Shown: one piece after another, positions 32,895-42,863 of the stretch
Layout: the number at the start of each line of letters is the position of its first letter
Position numbering within the stretch: the stretch's first letter is position 1
NCBI GenBank assembly: GCA_902594865.1
Contig: CACJNV010000001.1
Span: forward strand, 1 to 64,000
Source of the DNA: an uncultured Pelagibacteraceae bacterium
Lineage (GTDB): Bacteria; Pseudomonadota; Alphaproteobacteria; Pelagibacterales; Pelagibacteraceae
DNA length: 64,000 nt
Direction of reading: 5' to 3'
Program-made: the position numbers and the translations under genes
The notes under the pieces: generated by a model
Told to the model about the DNA's origin: nothing
Seen by the model: the letters and a program-made list of their open reading frames with translations, nothing else
Databases searched by the model: none

Positions 32895-34049
32895 TTAATT
32901 CTTTTTAGATGGAGGGGTAGCTTCTGCTTTTTCAGCTTCTTCTTTTTCAGCTACTTTCTTTTCTTTCTCCAATTTTTCAGGATCGATTGGATTTCCCTCT
33001 ATTTTCTTCGAAATCACACCTGCTTTTTCTCTAATTGCCATTTCAATTTCTGCAGCAACTTTAGGATTTTGAGCTAGATAAGTCTTAGCATTCTCTCTAC
33101 CTTGACCAATCTTCTCACCTTTATAAGCATACCATGCACCTGATTTTTCAATTATATCTGCTTTAGAACCAAGATCGACTAGTTCGCCCATCTTGCTAAT
33201 TCCTCTTCCATACATCAAGTCAAACTCAACTACTTTAAATGGAGGTGCTACTTTATTCTTAACTACCTTCACTCTTGTAGAGTTACCAATAATTTCGTCT
33301 TTATCTTTGATTGCACCAATTCTTCTAATATCCATTCTTACAGATGAGTAAAACTTAAGTGCATTACCGCCTGATGTTGTCTCTGGACTTCCAAACATAA
33401 CTCCAATTTTCATTCTGATTTGGTTGATGAAAATCATCATTGTATTTGTATTTGATATTGAACCAGTTAATTTTCTTAAAGCCTGACTCATTAATCTTGA
33501 TTGAAGACCAACATGATGGTCTCCCATCTCTCCTTCGATTTCAGCTTTTGGAGTTAAAGCTGCAACTGAGTCAATAACTATTACTGAAATAGAGCCTGAT
33601 TTTACTAGTGTATCAGCGATTTCTAATGCTTGCTCACCAGTATCTGGCTGCGAAATTAAAAGTTCTTCAGTGTTTACACCTAATTTTTTTGCGTAAACCG
33701 GATCTAATGCGTGTTCTGCATCAACGAATGCACAAATTCCACCTGATTTTTGAGCTTCAGCAACAACTTGTAATGCTAATGTTGTTTTTCCAGATGACTC
33801 TGGTCCGTAAACTTCAATAATTCTTCCTTTTGGTAATCCACCGATACCTAAAGCTAAATCAAGACTTAAAGAACCTGTTGAAACAGACTCGATATCCATC
33901 GCTCTCTTTTCACCAAGCTTCATTACAGAGCCTTTCCCAAAATTATCTGTAATTTGAGCTATCGCAGCGTCTAACGCTTTGTTCTTTTCTTTAACATCCA
34001 TTTCTTGATCTTTAGTAGATTTAACTACTTTTAGGTTATTTTTCGTCAT
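32895..34049 (-). CDS. recA: Recombinase RecA
   Basis: [78 protein letters not shown]. Confidence 0.98.
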   Translation of the reverse strand: MTKNNLKVVKSTKDQEMDVKEKNKALDAAIAQITDNFGKGSVMKLGEKRAMDIESVSTGSLSLDLALGIGGLPKGRIIEVYGPESSGKTTLALQVVAEAQKSGGICAFVDAEHALDPVYAKKLGVNTEELLISQPDTGEQALEIADTLVKSGSISVIVIDSVAALTPKAEIEGEMGDHHVGLQSRLMSQALRKLTGSISNTNTMMIFINQIRMKIGVMFGSPETTSGGNALKFYSSVRMDIRRIGAIKDKDEIIGNSTRVKVVKNKVAPPFKVVEFDLMYGRGISKMGELVDLGSKADIIEKSGAWYAYKGEKIGQGRENAKTYLAQNPKVAAEIEMAIREKAGVISKKIEGNPIDPEKLEKEKKVAEKEEAEKAEATPPSKKN

Positions 34050-34156
34050 TTTTTGCCTCTTTTTTTAAATTTTTTAACACTCGAATCATGAAATAAATGT
34101 ACACATTTTGTTCTCATTAGCAATATATTTATTTTTTGGCCTTAAAAATCAAATAA

Positions 34157-35449
34157 TTACTTAAGTTTTAGATATTGGCTGTTTAACAAACCTACTGCCT
34201 TAAGCAGATTGTATTGGGCCATAAGATAATTTTTCTCAGAACTTGCTAAAGAAATTTGAGCAGAAAGCAATAAAGCATTTGATTGAATAACATCTAAAGT
34301 AGTTCTCGAACCTCTTTCATATTCTGCAGCAATTCCTTCGTTAGCTATTTCAGCTGCATTTACTTGAGCTCTAACTGAATTTAAAAAACTTTTGGAAGAA
34401 TCTAGACTAGACCATGCACTTGCAACATTTGTTTCATTTGTTCTTACAGCATCATCTAACAATAGTCTTTTTCGAGTAGTTAAATTTGAATTTTTAGAAA
34501 TTTTTGATCTTTTTTTTCCACCTGAATAAAAAGGCCAATTAACTGTTGCCTTTAATACATCTTTTTCTCTTTCGTCATAAGTAGAACTTAGATCATCAGT
34601 ATAAGATCTTTCTAAAGATAAAGATGCTGTTGGTTTCAAGTCTGCCTCTGAAATTGCTAATTCTTTTTCAGCCTTAGCTAAATCAAATTTTGCTATTTGG
34701 ATATCAGGGTTATTTTGTTTTGAAAGATTAATTGCCTCATTTAAAGTTTTTGGAATACTAACAATCGCATTTGAATTTTTTTGTAATTGATTTGGATCAC
34801 TGATTTTTCCAATAATATTTTCGTAATTTAGTTTACTGATTAACAAGTCACTTTTAGCTTTAGCAAATTGCGCTTGAGCACCTGCAAGTGATGACTCTGA
34901 TTGTGCTAAATCAGTATTTGTAATTTGACCTCTGTCTCTTCTAATTTTATCATTTTCAACTTGTCTAATTAAAAGATTTAAATTTTTAGCGTTAATATCT
35001 AGTGTCTCTCTAGCTAGAATTAAATTTGTAAATGCATCAATTGCTTTATGTAAAATTTCTTGTTCTTTTTTTATTAATTGTGCTTTTGCTAAATCTAAAG
35101 CAGTAATATTTTTTTCAAGAGTTAATTCTCTACCAAAATCTAATAATGTTTGTTCTAATTTAATTGAGGTAGTAAATGGATCTACATCGTTTATACTTGC
35201 ATTTCCTCCACTTTGATTAGTTAGTTTATTTGTATCTTCAATACTTTTTGTTCCACTTAAAGTTAATGAAGGTTTATAATCAGCTTTTGCAATATTAACA
35301 TCTTCTTCCGAAGCTTTAATATTTTTTCTTTCTGCATTTAATTGAATATTATTTTTATATGTTAGATTTAATGCATCAAGAAGCGTAACTGCGAAAGCAT
35401 TACAAAAATAAAATATTGATGCGATTATTATTATAAATATTTTTTTCAT
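34157..35449 (-). CDS. TolC family outer-membrane efflux protein
   Basis: Signal peptide, coiled-coil repeats, ALLLSAQISLASSEKNYLMAQYNLLKAVGLL near the C-terminus. Confidence 0.87.
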   Translation of the reverse strand: MKKIFIIIIASIFYFCNAFAVTLLDALNLTYKNNIQLNAERKNIKASEEDVNIAKADYKPSLTLSGTKSIEDTNKLTNQSGGNASINDVDPFTTSIKLEQTLLDFGRELTLEKNITALDLAKAQLIKKEQEILHKAIDAFTNLILARETLDINAKNLNLLIRQVENDKIRRDRGQITNTDLAQSESSLAGAQAQFAKAKSDLLISKLNYENIIGKISDPNQLQKNSNAIVSIPKTLNEAINLSKQNNPDIQIAKFDLAKAEKELAISEADLKPTASLSLERSYTDDLSSTYDEREKDVLKATVNWPFYSGGKKRSKISKNSNLTTRKRLLLDDAVRTNETNVASAWSSLDSSKSFLNSVRAQVNAAEIANEGIAAEYERGSRTTLDVIQSNALLLSAQISLASSEKNYLMAQYNLLKAVGLLNSQYLKLK

Positions 35450-36375
35450 TTCGATTTATATACAGCAGTTTTAATTTGATGGTTACTGTTTAAATTTAAA
35501 ATTATAGAGGCGTATTTGGGCATATTTTTGAACATGTTTTGAGTTATTCTTTGGTAAGTTTGCATAAAATTTATTACGTCCCCTTTGGTCATTATTTTAT
35601 GACCACCTTTTTTCTTTGTTTTTAACCATAGTTTGTGTTCCTGCTTTAATCTCCACTTTTGTAGTAAATTAAAGTTTTTTGCTTTTAAGTAAATCATACA
35701 ATTTAACTGAGAATATAGCTTTTTATATTTAGTTTTTAATTGTTGATTAACATATTTTCTCCAAACCAGTTTATTATCATTTGCCTTTTCCATAGAGTTT
35801 ATAGATTTTTTTAATGTCTTGTTAGTTTCTGCTTTCGCCCCAACACACCATCCTTCAAAAATAATAACATCAGGTCTTTTATTAATTGTATTCCATTTGT
35901 TTTTAGGAAATCTGTCATCAATTGCTTTATTAAAATTTGGTAACTTCATATTTTTAAATTTTTTTGCTTTAGATTTTTTAAAGAAATTTAACATCATACT
36001 GATATCATGAGTTCCAGGAACTCCTCTAGTAAGCAACATAGGGTGTACTTTTTTTGATAAAGCAATTCTTTCTTTTCTAGTTTTATAAAAATCATCAATA
36101 GAAATTTTGAATACTTTTAATTTAAAATACTTTTCTAATATTATCTTTATTATTGAACTTATTGTTGTTTTGCCTGTTCCTTGTCCTCCAGCTAACCCAA
36201 CAAAATAAGGTTTTTTGTTATCAGCTTTTTTTGCAATCCAAAAACATATAGGAATTAAAAAATTCTTAATCATCCCTTCTTTATTACCAAACTTTTCAGT
36301 TGATGTTTCTTGTGATTTAATAAATTTAAAACAATCTTTTTTAACTTTCTTAAAACACTCTTCAGATAATTTCAT
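35446..36375 (-). CDS. P-loop kinase (D-glycerate 3-kinase/YGR205-like)
   Basis: FVGLAGGQGTGKTTISSIIKIIL, ISIDDFYKTRKER, LLTRGVPGTHDISMM, FEGWCVGAKAE. Start moved to the internal Met (MKLSEECF) because the annotated start overlaps the next gene. Confidence 0.8.
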   Translation of the reverse strand: MKLSEECFKKVKKDCFKFIKSQETSTEKFGNKEGMIKNFLIPICFWIAKKADNKKPYFVGLAGGQGTGKTTISSIIKIILEKYFKLKVFKISIDDFYKTRKERIALSKKVHPMLLTRGVPGTHDISMMLNFFKKSKAKKFKNMKLPNFNKAIDDRFPKNKWNTINKRPDVIIFEGWCVGAKAETNKTLKKSINSMEKANDNKLVWRKYVNQQLKTKYKKLYSQLNCMIYLKAKNFNLLQKWRLKQEHKLWLKTKKKGGHKIMTKGDVINFMQTYQRITQNMFKNMPKYASIILNLNSNHQIKTAVYKSK

Positions 36376-36382
36376 TGAACTT

Positions 36383-36748
36383 TTACTTTTCTTGATCCAT
36401 TGGATGGTTAAGACCATCAAAGAAAGCTACTTCCTTTAAATCCTCTACTTTAACCTCGTCTACGCATCCCATATTAAATCCAGTCATAGCAGGTGCACTT
36501 CTTGGATTGTGATGAGTATAAATTCCACATTCAGTACAAAAGTAATGATTAGCAACTTTAGTATGGTACTGATAAAGTTTTAATTTATCTTCTCCTTTAG
36601 TAACTCTAAAATCTTCATTTTTAACCATTCCCATTGTTGCATTTTTTCTTTTACAAATAGAACAATTGCATCTTACAATTTTTGCTAATTCATTAACTGT
36701 AGCATTAATTTCTGCTTCAACAGCTCCACAATGACAATTTAATTTCAT
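36383..36748 (-). CDS. GFA family (glutathione-dependent formaldehyde-activating-like) zinc protein
   Basis: CHCGAVEAEI, CNCSICKRKN, FCTECGIYTHHNPRSAP Cys motifs. Confidence 0.88.
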   Translation of the reverse strand: MKLNCHCGAVEAEINATVNELAKIVRCNCSICKRKNATMGMVKNEDFRVTKGEDKLKLYQYHTKVANHYFCTECGIYTHHNPRSAPAMTGFNMGCVDEVKVEDLKEVAFFDGLNHPMDQEK

Positions 36749-36760
36749 ATATCTCCTTTT

Positions 36761-37144
36761 TTATTTTAAAATACTTTTAGCTGCAATCTTATTTCCATCT
36801 AAATCACGAATATATCCATAATAATTTCCATCTTTTCTAACTCCTGGAGCCCCCTCATCTGTTGCTCCTTTAGAGATTGCAATCTCGTAAAACTTTTCTA
36901 CTGCTTCTTTATTATCTGCTAATAAAGTTATTTGAGTTCCGTTGCCAAATGTTGCATCTTTTCCATTTACAGGGTGTGTTACATAAAATTGAACTTTCTC
37001 TGTATCACTTGAATGAGCGTAACCAAGATATTTTTGTGTTTTCAAAACTCTTTTTAATTTCAAAGGTTCAAAGACAGCATCATAAAAATCACCTGATTTT
37101 TCATGATCATCAGAACCAACCATCACAAAGTCTAAAATATTCAT
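36761..37144 (-). CDS. VOC family protein
   Basis: DFVMVGSDDHEKSGDFYDAVFEPLKLKRV, YYGYIRDLDGNKI. Confidence 0.82.
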   Translation of the reverse strand: MNILDFVMVGSDDHEKSGDFYDAVFEPLKLKRVLKTQKYLGYAHSSDTEKVQFYVTHPVNGKDATFGNGTQITLLADNKEAVEKFYEIAISKGATDEGAPGVRKDGNYYGYIRDLDGNKIAAKSILK

Positions 37145-37157
37145 AATTTATTTTTAC

Positions 37158-37352
37158 TTATTTGTTATATGTCTCGTAAACTTTTTCTCTTTCACTTTTG
37201 TTCATTCCCTTGGTTTCTTCTATAAACTTATTTCTTAATTCTCTTGTTTTTAATATGAAAAAACAAACAGTGTCTTTGCTATGGTAAACTGCTTTTAATT
37301 CATCATCTATTTCGTTTAACTCTTCTGGAATATCAGCTTTAATACAAATCAT
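37158..37352 (-). CDS. Small hypothetical protein (64 aa)
   Basis: Complete ORF in an intergenic slot, co-directional with neighbours; no recognised motif. Confidence 0.45.
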   Translation of the reverse strand: MICIKADIPEELNEIDDELKAVYHSKDTVCFFILKTRELRNKFIEETKGMNKSEREKVYETYNK

Positions 37353-37497
37353 AATTTTTCTTTTTAAATTACTTTAAGACTACTTATTGTAAAAGTTATC
37401 CACATGTCCACCAAATGTTGTTTTCGATGTTCACGTTTTGATTCACTTTTGATTCAATTACGGACTCAAAATACAACCTCTTGAGTGTATTGTATAA

Positions 37498-37923
37498 ATG
37501 GTTTATAAAGTAGAACAAAACAAGAACATGAAACTAACAATCCCTTATTATCTACATAAAGCAGGCGCTGGTTTTCCTTCTCCTGCTACTGATTACATCG
37601 AAGAAGATATTGATCTGAACATGCATTTAATAAGAAATGTTCCAGCAACTTTCATCATCAGAGTTCAAGGAAAATCCATGGTCGATGTTGGGATTAATGA
37701 TGGTGACTTATTGGTGGTTGATAAAAGTTTAAAACCAAAAAACTTTTCAACAGTGATTGCTAATGTTCATGACGAACTTGTAGTTAAAACTTTGGTTCAA
37801 GAAAGAGATAAAAAATTTTTAACTTCTGGATCTAAAGAATTTGCTGACAGAATTTTAATTAACGAAGAACAAGATATTTTTATTTGGGGGGTTGTTACTT
37901 ATGTCATCCATTCAACGTACTAA
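37498..37923 (+). CDS. umuD: UmuD-like S24 family peptidase
   Basis: [17 protein letters not shown] cleavage-region context, [29 protein letters not shown] (Ser), ELVVKTL (Lys). Confidence 0.92.
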   Translation: MVYKVEQNKNMKLTIPYYLHKAGAGFPSPATDYIEEDIDLNMHLIRNVPATFIIRVQGKSMVDVGINDGDLLVVDKSLKPKNFSTVIANVHDELVVKTLVQERDKKFLTSGSKEFADRILINEEQDIFIWGVVTYVIHSTY

Positions 37924-39178
37924 AAAAATAGCATTAATTGATTGTAATTCTTTTTACGTTTCCTGTGAGCGATTATTTAATCCAAAAATAAGAAGAAAGC
38001 CTGTTGTTGTTTTATCGAATAATGATGGCTGTATTATTTCAAGATCAAATGAAGCAAAAGCTTTAGGTATTAAAATGGGAGAACCTTACTTTAAAGCAAA
38101 AGATATTATTCTTAAAAACAAAGTTGAAGTTTTCTCATCAAACTATTCTTTATATGGAGATTTATCAAGAAGAGTGATGCGAACTCTTAAAAGATTTAAT
38201 TCAGAAATAGAAGTTTATTCTATTGATGAAGCATTTTTAGATCTATCAAACTTTCCTGATAGTGAAGTAGAGGAAGTTGGAAAAGAAATTAGGGAAACAG
38301 TTTTACAATGGACAGGTATTCCAACCAGCATTGGAATAGCAAATACAAAAACTTTAAGTAAAGTTGCAAATCATATTGCAAAGAAAAAACAATCTGGGGT
38401 GACAAGTTTAATTGGCATTGAAACCTTAGATCCTATTTTAGAAAAAGTTGAAATTAATGATGTCTGGGGTGTTGGAAGACAATTAACTAAGTTTTATCAA
38501 AAGCATGGAATTTACAATGCTAAACAATTAAAAAATAAATCTAATACCTGGATCAAGAAAAGTTCAAATGTTCTAAGTTCAAGAACTGCAATGGAGCTTA
38601 GAGGAGTTTCTTGTATTGGATTAGAGACAACTACTACTAAAAGAAAGAGCTGTGTAGTTTCAAGATCATTTGGAAAAAGAATTGAAACGTTCCAAGAATT
38701 AAAAGAAGCTGTTGCAAATTATTGTTTAAACGCATCTGAAAAAATTAGATCAGAATCTTTAGTTGCAAAAGCAATTACTGTATTTGTTAGAACAAGTCCT
38801 TTCCAGAGAAACTTTGGTTACTATTCAAATGCAAAGACAGTTGATTTTCCAATTGCAACAAACAATAGTATTGAAATAGTTAAGACAGCAGTTTCAATAC
38901 TTGAAAATATATTTAAAAATGGTTACCGTTATCAAAAAGCAGGTGTGATGCTAACAGGATTATCGAATGCTAGTGATAAAACAAATTTATTTACTTCTGA
39001 AAAGGATGAAAAAATAAATAGCTTAATGAGATCAATTGATAATACTAATCACCGATATGGAAGATCTACTTTAAGTGTTGCTAGTGCTGGAGTTCATAAA
39101 AAATGGAACATGAGAAGGCAATATTCCTCTAAAATTGATACTGCTGACTTCTATAGTTTGCCAACTATTAGAGGTTGA
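37892..39178 (+). CDS. umuC: DNA polymerase V catalytic subunit UmuC (Y-family)
   Basis: [55 protein letters not shown]. Actual start is probably within the overlap with umuD ([16 protein letters not shown]). Confidence 0.94.
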   Translation: MLLMSSIQRTKKIALIDCNSFYVSCERLFNPKIRRKPVVVLSNNDGCIISRSNEAKALGIKMGEPYFKAKDIILKNKVEVFSSNYSLYGDLSRRVMRTLKRFNSEIEVYSIDEAFLDLSNFPDSEVEEVGKEIRETVLQWTGIPTSIGIANTKTLSKVANHIAKKKQSGVTSLIGIETLDPILEKVEINDVWGVGRQLTKFYQKHGIYNAKQLKNKSNTWIKKSSNVLSSRTAMELRGVSCIGLETTTTKRKSCVVSRSFGKRIETFQELKEAVANYCLNASEKIRSESLVAKAITVFVRTSPFQRNFGYYSNAKTVDFPIATNNSIEIVKTAVSILENIFKNGYRYQKAGVMLTGLSNASDKTNLFTSEKDEKINSLMRSIDNTNHRYGRSTLSVASAGVHKKWNMRRQYSSKIDTADFYSLPTIRG

Positions 39179-39208
39179 TTTATCTAGTTTTTTTAATAAA
39201 AAAGAAGC

Positions 39209-39430
39209 ATGCAAAACCAAGAAATAGTCAAAATAATAGAAAACCTTAAAGGGCGAAGAGATTATGAGGAAAAAAGAGCCTCTAAATTAGGTTTTGCTTC
39301 TCTTTATGATTACTTTGAAGACAAAATTTCAAAGAAACAAAAAGCTATTGAAGACGAACAAAAAGAATTAGAAGCTGCAAAAGCTGAGGATCAACCAAAA
39401 GCTGCTAAAAAAAGCTGTAGTTGTTGTTAA
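39209..39430 (+). CDS. Small charged protein with Cys-rich C-terminal tail (KKSCSCC)
   Basis: 73-aa ORF just after umuC on the same strand; KGRRDYEEKRASKLGFASLYDYFEDKISKKQKAIEDEQKELE... CSCC. Confidence 0.6.
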   Translation: MQNQEIVKIIENLKGRRDYEEKRASKLGFASLYDYFEDKISKKQKAIEDEQKELEAAKAEDQPKAAKKSCSCC

Positions 39431-39443
39431 AAATTTTTTTGAT

Positions 39444-39530
39444 TTATTTTTTTATTAGTGAGCGAGCTATTTTCATCCAATTGAAATCTTTATAGATAGC
39501 CGTTGTTGTTACAATTCTTCCTGAACTAGA
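39444..39530 (-). pseudogene. 3'-terminal remnant of a serine-hydrolase (beta-lactamase family) gene
   Basis: Minus strand translates SGRIVTTTAIYKDFNWMKIARSLIKK*, 20/26 identical by eye to TGRIVTTMAIHRDFNWMKIAHSVIKK at the C-terminus of the intact gene at 51674..53044; no upstream gene body remains. Confidence 0.75.
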
Positions 39531-39571
39531 AATCTTTTTACAATATAGTCAAGTTAAACTAATATAAATTT

Positions 39572-40357
39572 ATGGGTTTTTATCAGCCAGAACAATTACC
39601 TAAAATTATGATAGCTCCTAATGGAGCGAGACCTAAAAAAAAGGATCATATTGAGGTTCCTGTAACCATAGATGAGGTGGTAGAAACAGCAAAATTATGT
39701 TTTGATGAAGGGGCAGAAGGAATACATTTTCATCTAAGGGATGAAAAAGGTGATCATATACTAAGTTCAGAAATGTGTTTGAAAGCTTTAAATGATTTAC
39801 AATTAAGTGTCCCTAAAATGCATCTACAAGTAACTACAGAAGCTGTTGGTAGGTACTCACCAAGTGAAATGAGAAAACTTGCATATGAGGTAACACCTCC
39901 AGGCATTTCTATAGGAATAAGAGAGATGATACCTTCAAGAAATCCAACTGAAGAAGATATAAAATTATATCAATCTCTAACCGACAATGGGACAAAAATT
40001 CAACACATATGTTATGAACCAGAAGATTTAGATTTACTTTCCGATGTACTAAATAAAGGAAAAATATCTAAAGTAGGAATATGGTGTTTATTTGTTATTG
40101 GTCACTACTCTGGAAAAATAAGTGATCCAAATAAAATTCCATTATTTTTAGATAAATTAAACAATAACAATTTAAATGCAGATTGGGCCGTTTGTGCTTT
40201 TGGCAAAGAAGAGATTGATTGTTTAAAAAAAGCCATAAGTTTAAATGGAAAAATTAGAATTGGGTTTGAAAATTCAATGCTAATGCCAAATGGTGAAATA
40301 GCTCCAAATAATCACACAAAAGTTAAGGCTGTTAAAGAGCTTTTAAATTTAAATTAA
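39572..40357 (+). CDS. BKACE family (DUF849; 3-keto-5-aminohexanoate cleavage enzyme-like)
   Basis: KIMIAPNGARPKKKDHIEVPVTIDEVVETAKLCFDEGAEGIHFHLRDEKGDHILS, RIGFENSMLMPNGEIAPNN. Confidence 0.85.
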   Translation: MGFYQPEQLPKIMIAPNGARPKKKDHIEVPVTIDEVVETAKLCFDEGAEGIHFHLRDEKGDHILSSEMCLKALNDLQLSVPKMHLQVTTEAVGRYSPSEMRKLAYEVTPPGISIGIREMIPSRNPTEEDIKLYQSLTDNGTKIQHICYEPEDLDLLSDVLNKGKISKVGIWCLFVIGHYSGKISDPNKIPLFLDKLNNNNLNADWAVCAFGKEEIDCLKKAISLNGKIRIGFENSMLMPNGEIAPNNHTKVKAVKELLNLN

Positions 40358-41806
40358 TAATTTTAAATTTCTTTTTGTTATTAATTTAACATCTTTCAAG
40401 TTTTTAATTGATGCAAGAATAAATCTATCAGGTCTAATAATTAAACCTTCACAATTTGCATTTTCTAAATATCTTGAAAGCTTGGTATTACTTTTATTTC
40501 TATAAAAGTTAATTTTTTTTGACAATGATCGTTTGAATTTATTTGAAAGAACTAAAATTGGTTTTTTAGAAAATTTTATATCTAAATTTTTTCCATTATT
40601 TTTAAATTGTGGAAAAATGTTTCCTCTAAATTTATCTTTTGGCTTACCTAAACCACGTCCAAGCTTAGGTTTTATTGATTTCATACTTTTTGTACCTTTG
40701 CTATCTGCTGAAATATTATTAGTTATTGGTGATTTTCCTACTGCATTTACAAACTCTCCCATACGCATTGTAGTTTCAATATATTCTTTAACATTTGAAA
40801 ATCTCTCTGTTTGGTAGGTTTTTAAAAGCTTTTCGTCATGTTTATTATTTAAACAATGTGAAATCTTCCATGCAAGATTTGAAACATCTCTGATACCAGC
40901 ACACATTCCTTGACCCATAAATGGTGGCATCAAGTGGGCCGCATCTCCAGCTAAAAAAATTCTCCCTTTTTTCCAACTTTTAGCTAGTGCTGATTGAAAT
41001 GTATATATTGTTTTTCTCTCCATTCGAGCTTCTTGCTTTTTAAGCCAAGGCTTTAAAAAATTCCAAATATACTTATCAGAAAGAATGGTTTCTATTTTTT
41101 CAGTTTTTTTAATTGCAAACTCCCATCTTCTTCTTTTACCTACATTTCTACAATAAGTAGCGGGTCTTGCAGGATTTGAATATTGAATAGTCCTGTCAGG
41201 TAAACTTTTCTTATTTTTATTTAATATTAAATCTATTACTGCCCATTTTTGAGTAAAACCAAGATTTTTCATTTTTGTTTTCATTTGTGATCTTGTTATT
41301 GAATTAGCTCCATCACAACCAATTAAATATTTTGATTTTATATTAAATAATTTTTTTGAATTAATGTCTTCAAATGTGATATCTACATCATTTTTATTAT
41401 TCATAATTTTTTTGACATTAGAACTTTGTTTAATTTCAACCTTTTTGTAAGATTTTAGTTTCTTTCTCAGTTCTCTTTCTAAATCGGGTTGGTTAAATCT
41501 ATAACTAGGATACCATCCATTTTCTGTAATTTCTCTTGGTCTTGGCCAATCTAAAATTACTCTATTTTTTTTATCAACAAACTTTGTTCCCTTATTAATT
41601 ATTGTGTATTTTAAAAAAGTATTAGTTATACCAATTGTTTCAAACACCCTCATTACTTCATCATCAAAATGAACAGCTCTAGGTAATGGATAAAAACTTT
41701 TTTCCTTTTCCAAAACTAAAATTGAAAAACCATGTAGAGCTAATAAATTTGCTAAAGTGCCTCCTGTTGGACCAAAACCTACAATTACAACATCATACTT
41801 TTTCAT
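40349..41806 (-). CDS. FAD-dependent aromatic hydroxylase (MhpA/PheA-TfdB type)
   Basis: YDVVIVGFGPTGGTLANLLALHGFSILVLEKE, CDGANSITR, RIFLAGDAAHLMPPFMGQGMCAGIRDVSNLAWKI. Confidence 0.87.
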   Translation of the reverse strand: MKKYDVVIVGFGPTGGTLANLLALHGFSILVLEKEKSFYPLPRAVHFDDEVMRVFETIGITNTFLKYTIINKGTKFVDKKNRVILDWPRPREITENGWYPSYRFNQPDLERELRKKLKSYKKVEIKQSSNVKKIMNNKNDVDITFEDINSKKLFNIKSKYLIGCDGANSITRSQMKTKMKNLGFTQKWAVIDLILNKNKKSLPDRTIQYSNPARPATYCRNVGKRRRWEFAIKKTEKIETILSDKYIWNFLKPWLKKQEARMERKTIYTFQSALAKSWKKGRIFLAGDAAHLMPPFMGQGMCAGIRDVSNLAWKISHCLNNKHDEKLLKTYQTERFSNVKEYIETTMRMGEFVNAVGKSPITNNISADSKGTKSMKSIKPKLGRGLGKPKDKFRGNIFPQFKNNGKNLDIKFSKKPILVLSNKFKRSLSKKINFYRNKSNTKLSRYLENANCEGLIIRPDRFILASIKNLKDVKLITKRNLKLLI

Positions 41807-41825
41807 TTACAAAATAATAATCCTG

Positions 41826-42800
41826 TTATTTTTTGTTTATAGTATTTGAATATAACCAAGGGCAATCAATAAAAAGTGGTGCTTGTTTTCCTTCTGAAGC
41901 GGTTTCTAATCTTTTGTTTCTAAATTTCATTCTTTCTTCATCTGGCAAATATAGTCTTTCATGACCCCAAAAACTTGGTCCCTCAAAAGTTTCAATAGGT
42001 TTCCATGTTTTTGGATCAATAATTCTTCCACCCCATCCATTTTCAATAAAAAAGCCTGATGGTGTTATTGAATAAAATGAAGTCATATAATCATTTGTGT
42101 GTCTGCCTAAAGTGTAAGCAATTTTATTATCTTCATATTGTAACAAATCATATCCTTGGCCAACATCATCAAGACTATTGTATTCTACCATAAAATGATG
42201 GAAGCCTGTTCTTCCTGATCCAAATAACGCTAAACTATGATGTCTCCCGTTAACATGAAAAAAACATAAAGATATAGGTGTGTGACTATAGTCACTTATT
42301 TTAAAACCTAAAACCTCTGTATAAAATGGTATCAAGTCATCAACTTTTTTTACATGTATGACAGCATGACCCATACCTAATGCGCCAGTTTTAAATCCAG
42401 AGATAGGACGACCTGGTTTAAATGGATCACTGTCATTCATTGGATTATAAACTAATTCAATTCTATTTCCTTGTGGATCATTAAAATAAATTAAATCTTC
42501 TACAAATCTCTGATCAGCAAATGAATTTTTTCCTTGGGTTACCTCAATTTTATTTTTTTCTAGCTTTGAGGCAAAAGATTGTAAATCGTCTTTATTTTCA
42601 ACCTCCCAACCTAAAAACCCAAGATTATCTCCTTTATCACCAGTTATAGTTAAACGTTGTTTTTGATCGTCCATTCGAAAAGATAAAATACCTTTTCCTC
42701 TATCAACTAGTTGCATTCCTAAATTTTTTTGACTGTAATAAGACCAGTCTTCAAATTTATCTGAGTTTACTCCAATATAACTTAGAGCTTTTATAGCCAT
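41826..42800 (-). CDS. Type I extradiol ring-cleavage dioxygenase (two-domain VOC, BphC-like)
   Basis: Two VOC modules; candidate metal/catalytic residues in LGMGHAVIHV, GRHHSLALF, GFHHFMVEY, GFFIENGWGG. Confidence 0.83.
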   Translation of the reverse strand: MAIKALSYIGVNSDKFEDWSYYSQKNLGMQLVDRGKGILSFRMDDQKQRLTITGDKGDNLGFLGWEVENKDDLQSFASKLEKNKIEVTQGKNSFADQRFVEDLIYFNDPQGNRIELVYNPMNDSDPFKPGRPISGFKTGALGMGHAVIHVKKVDDLIPFYTEVLGFKISDYSHTPISLCFFHVNGRHHSLALFGSGRTGFHHFMVEYNSLDDVGQGYDLLQYEDNKIAYTLGRHTNDYMTSFYSITPSGFFIENGWGGRIIDPKTWKPIETFEGPSFWGHERLYLPDEERMKFRNKRLETASEGKQAPLFIDCPWLYSNTINKK

Positions 42801-42819
42801 TTAAAATTCCTAAAATTAA

Positions 42820-42846
42820 ATGAGCCCACATAAAGTGTGGGCTCAT
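42820..42846 (-). terminator. Strong hairpin between the TRAP solute-binding protein and dioxygenase genes
   Basis: ATGAGCCCACA-TAAAG-TGTGGGCTCAT, 11-bp perfect stem, followed on the minus strand by ATTTAATTTT. Confidence 0.7.
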
Positions 42847-42863
42847 AAATAGTGTGCGTTATT

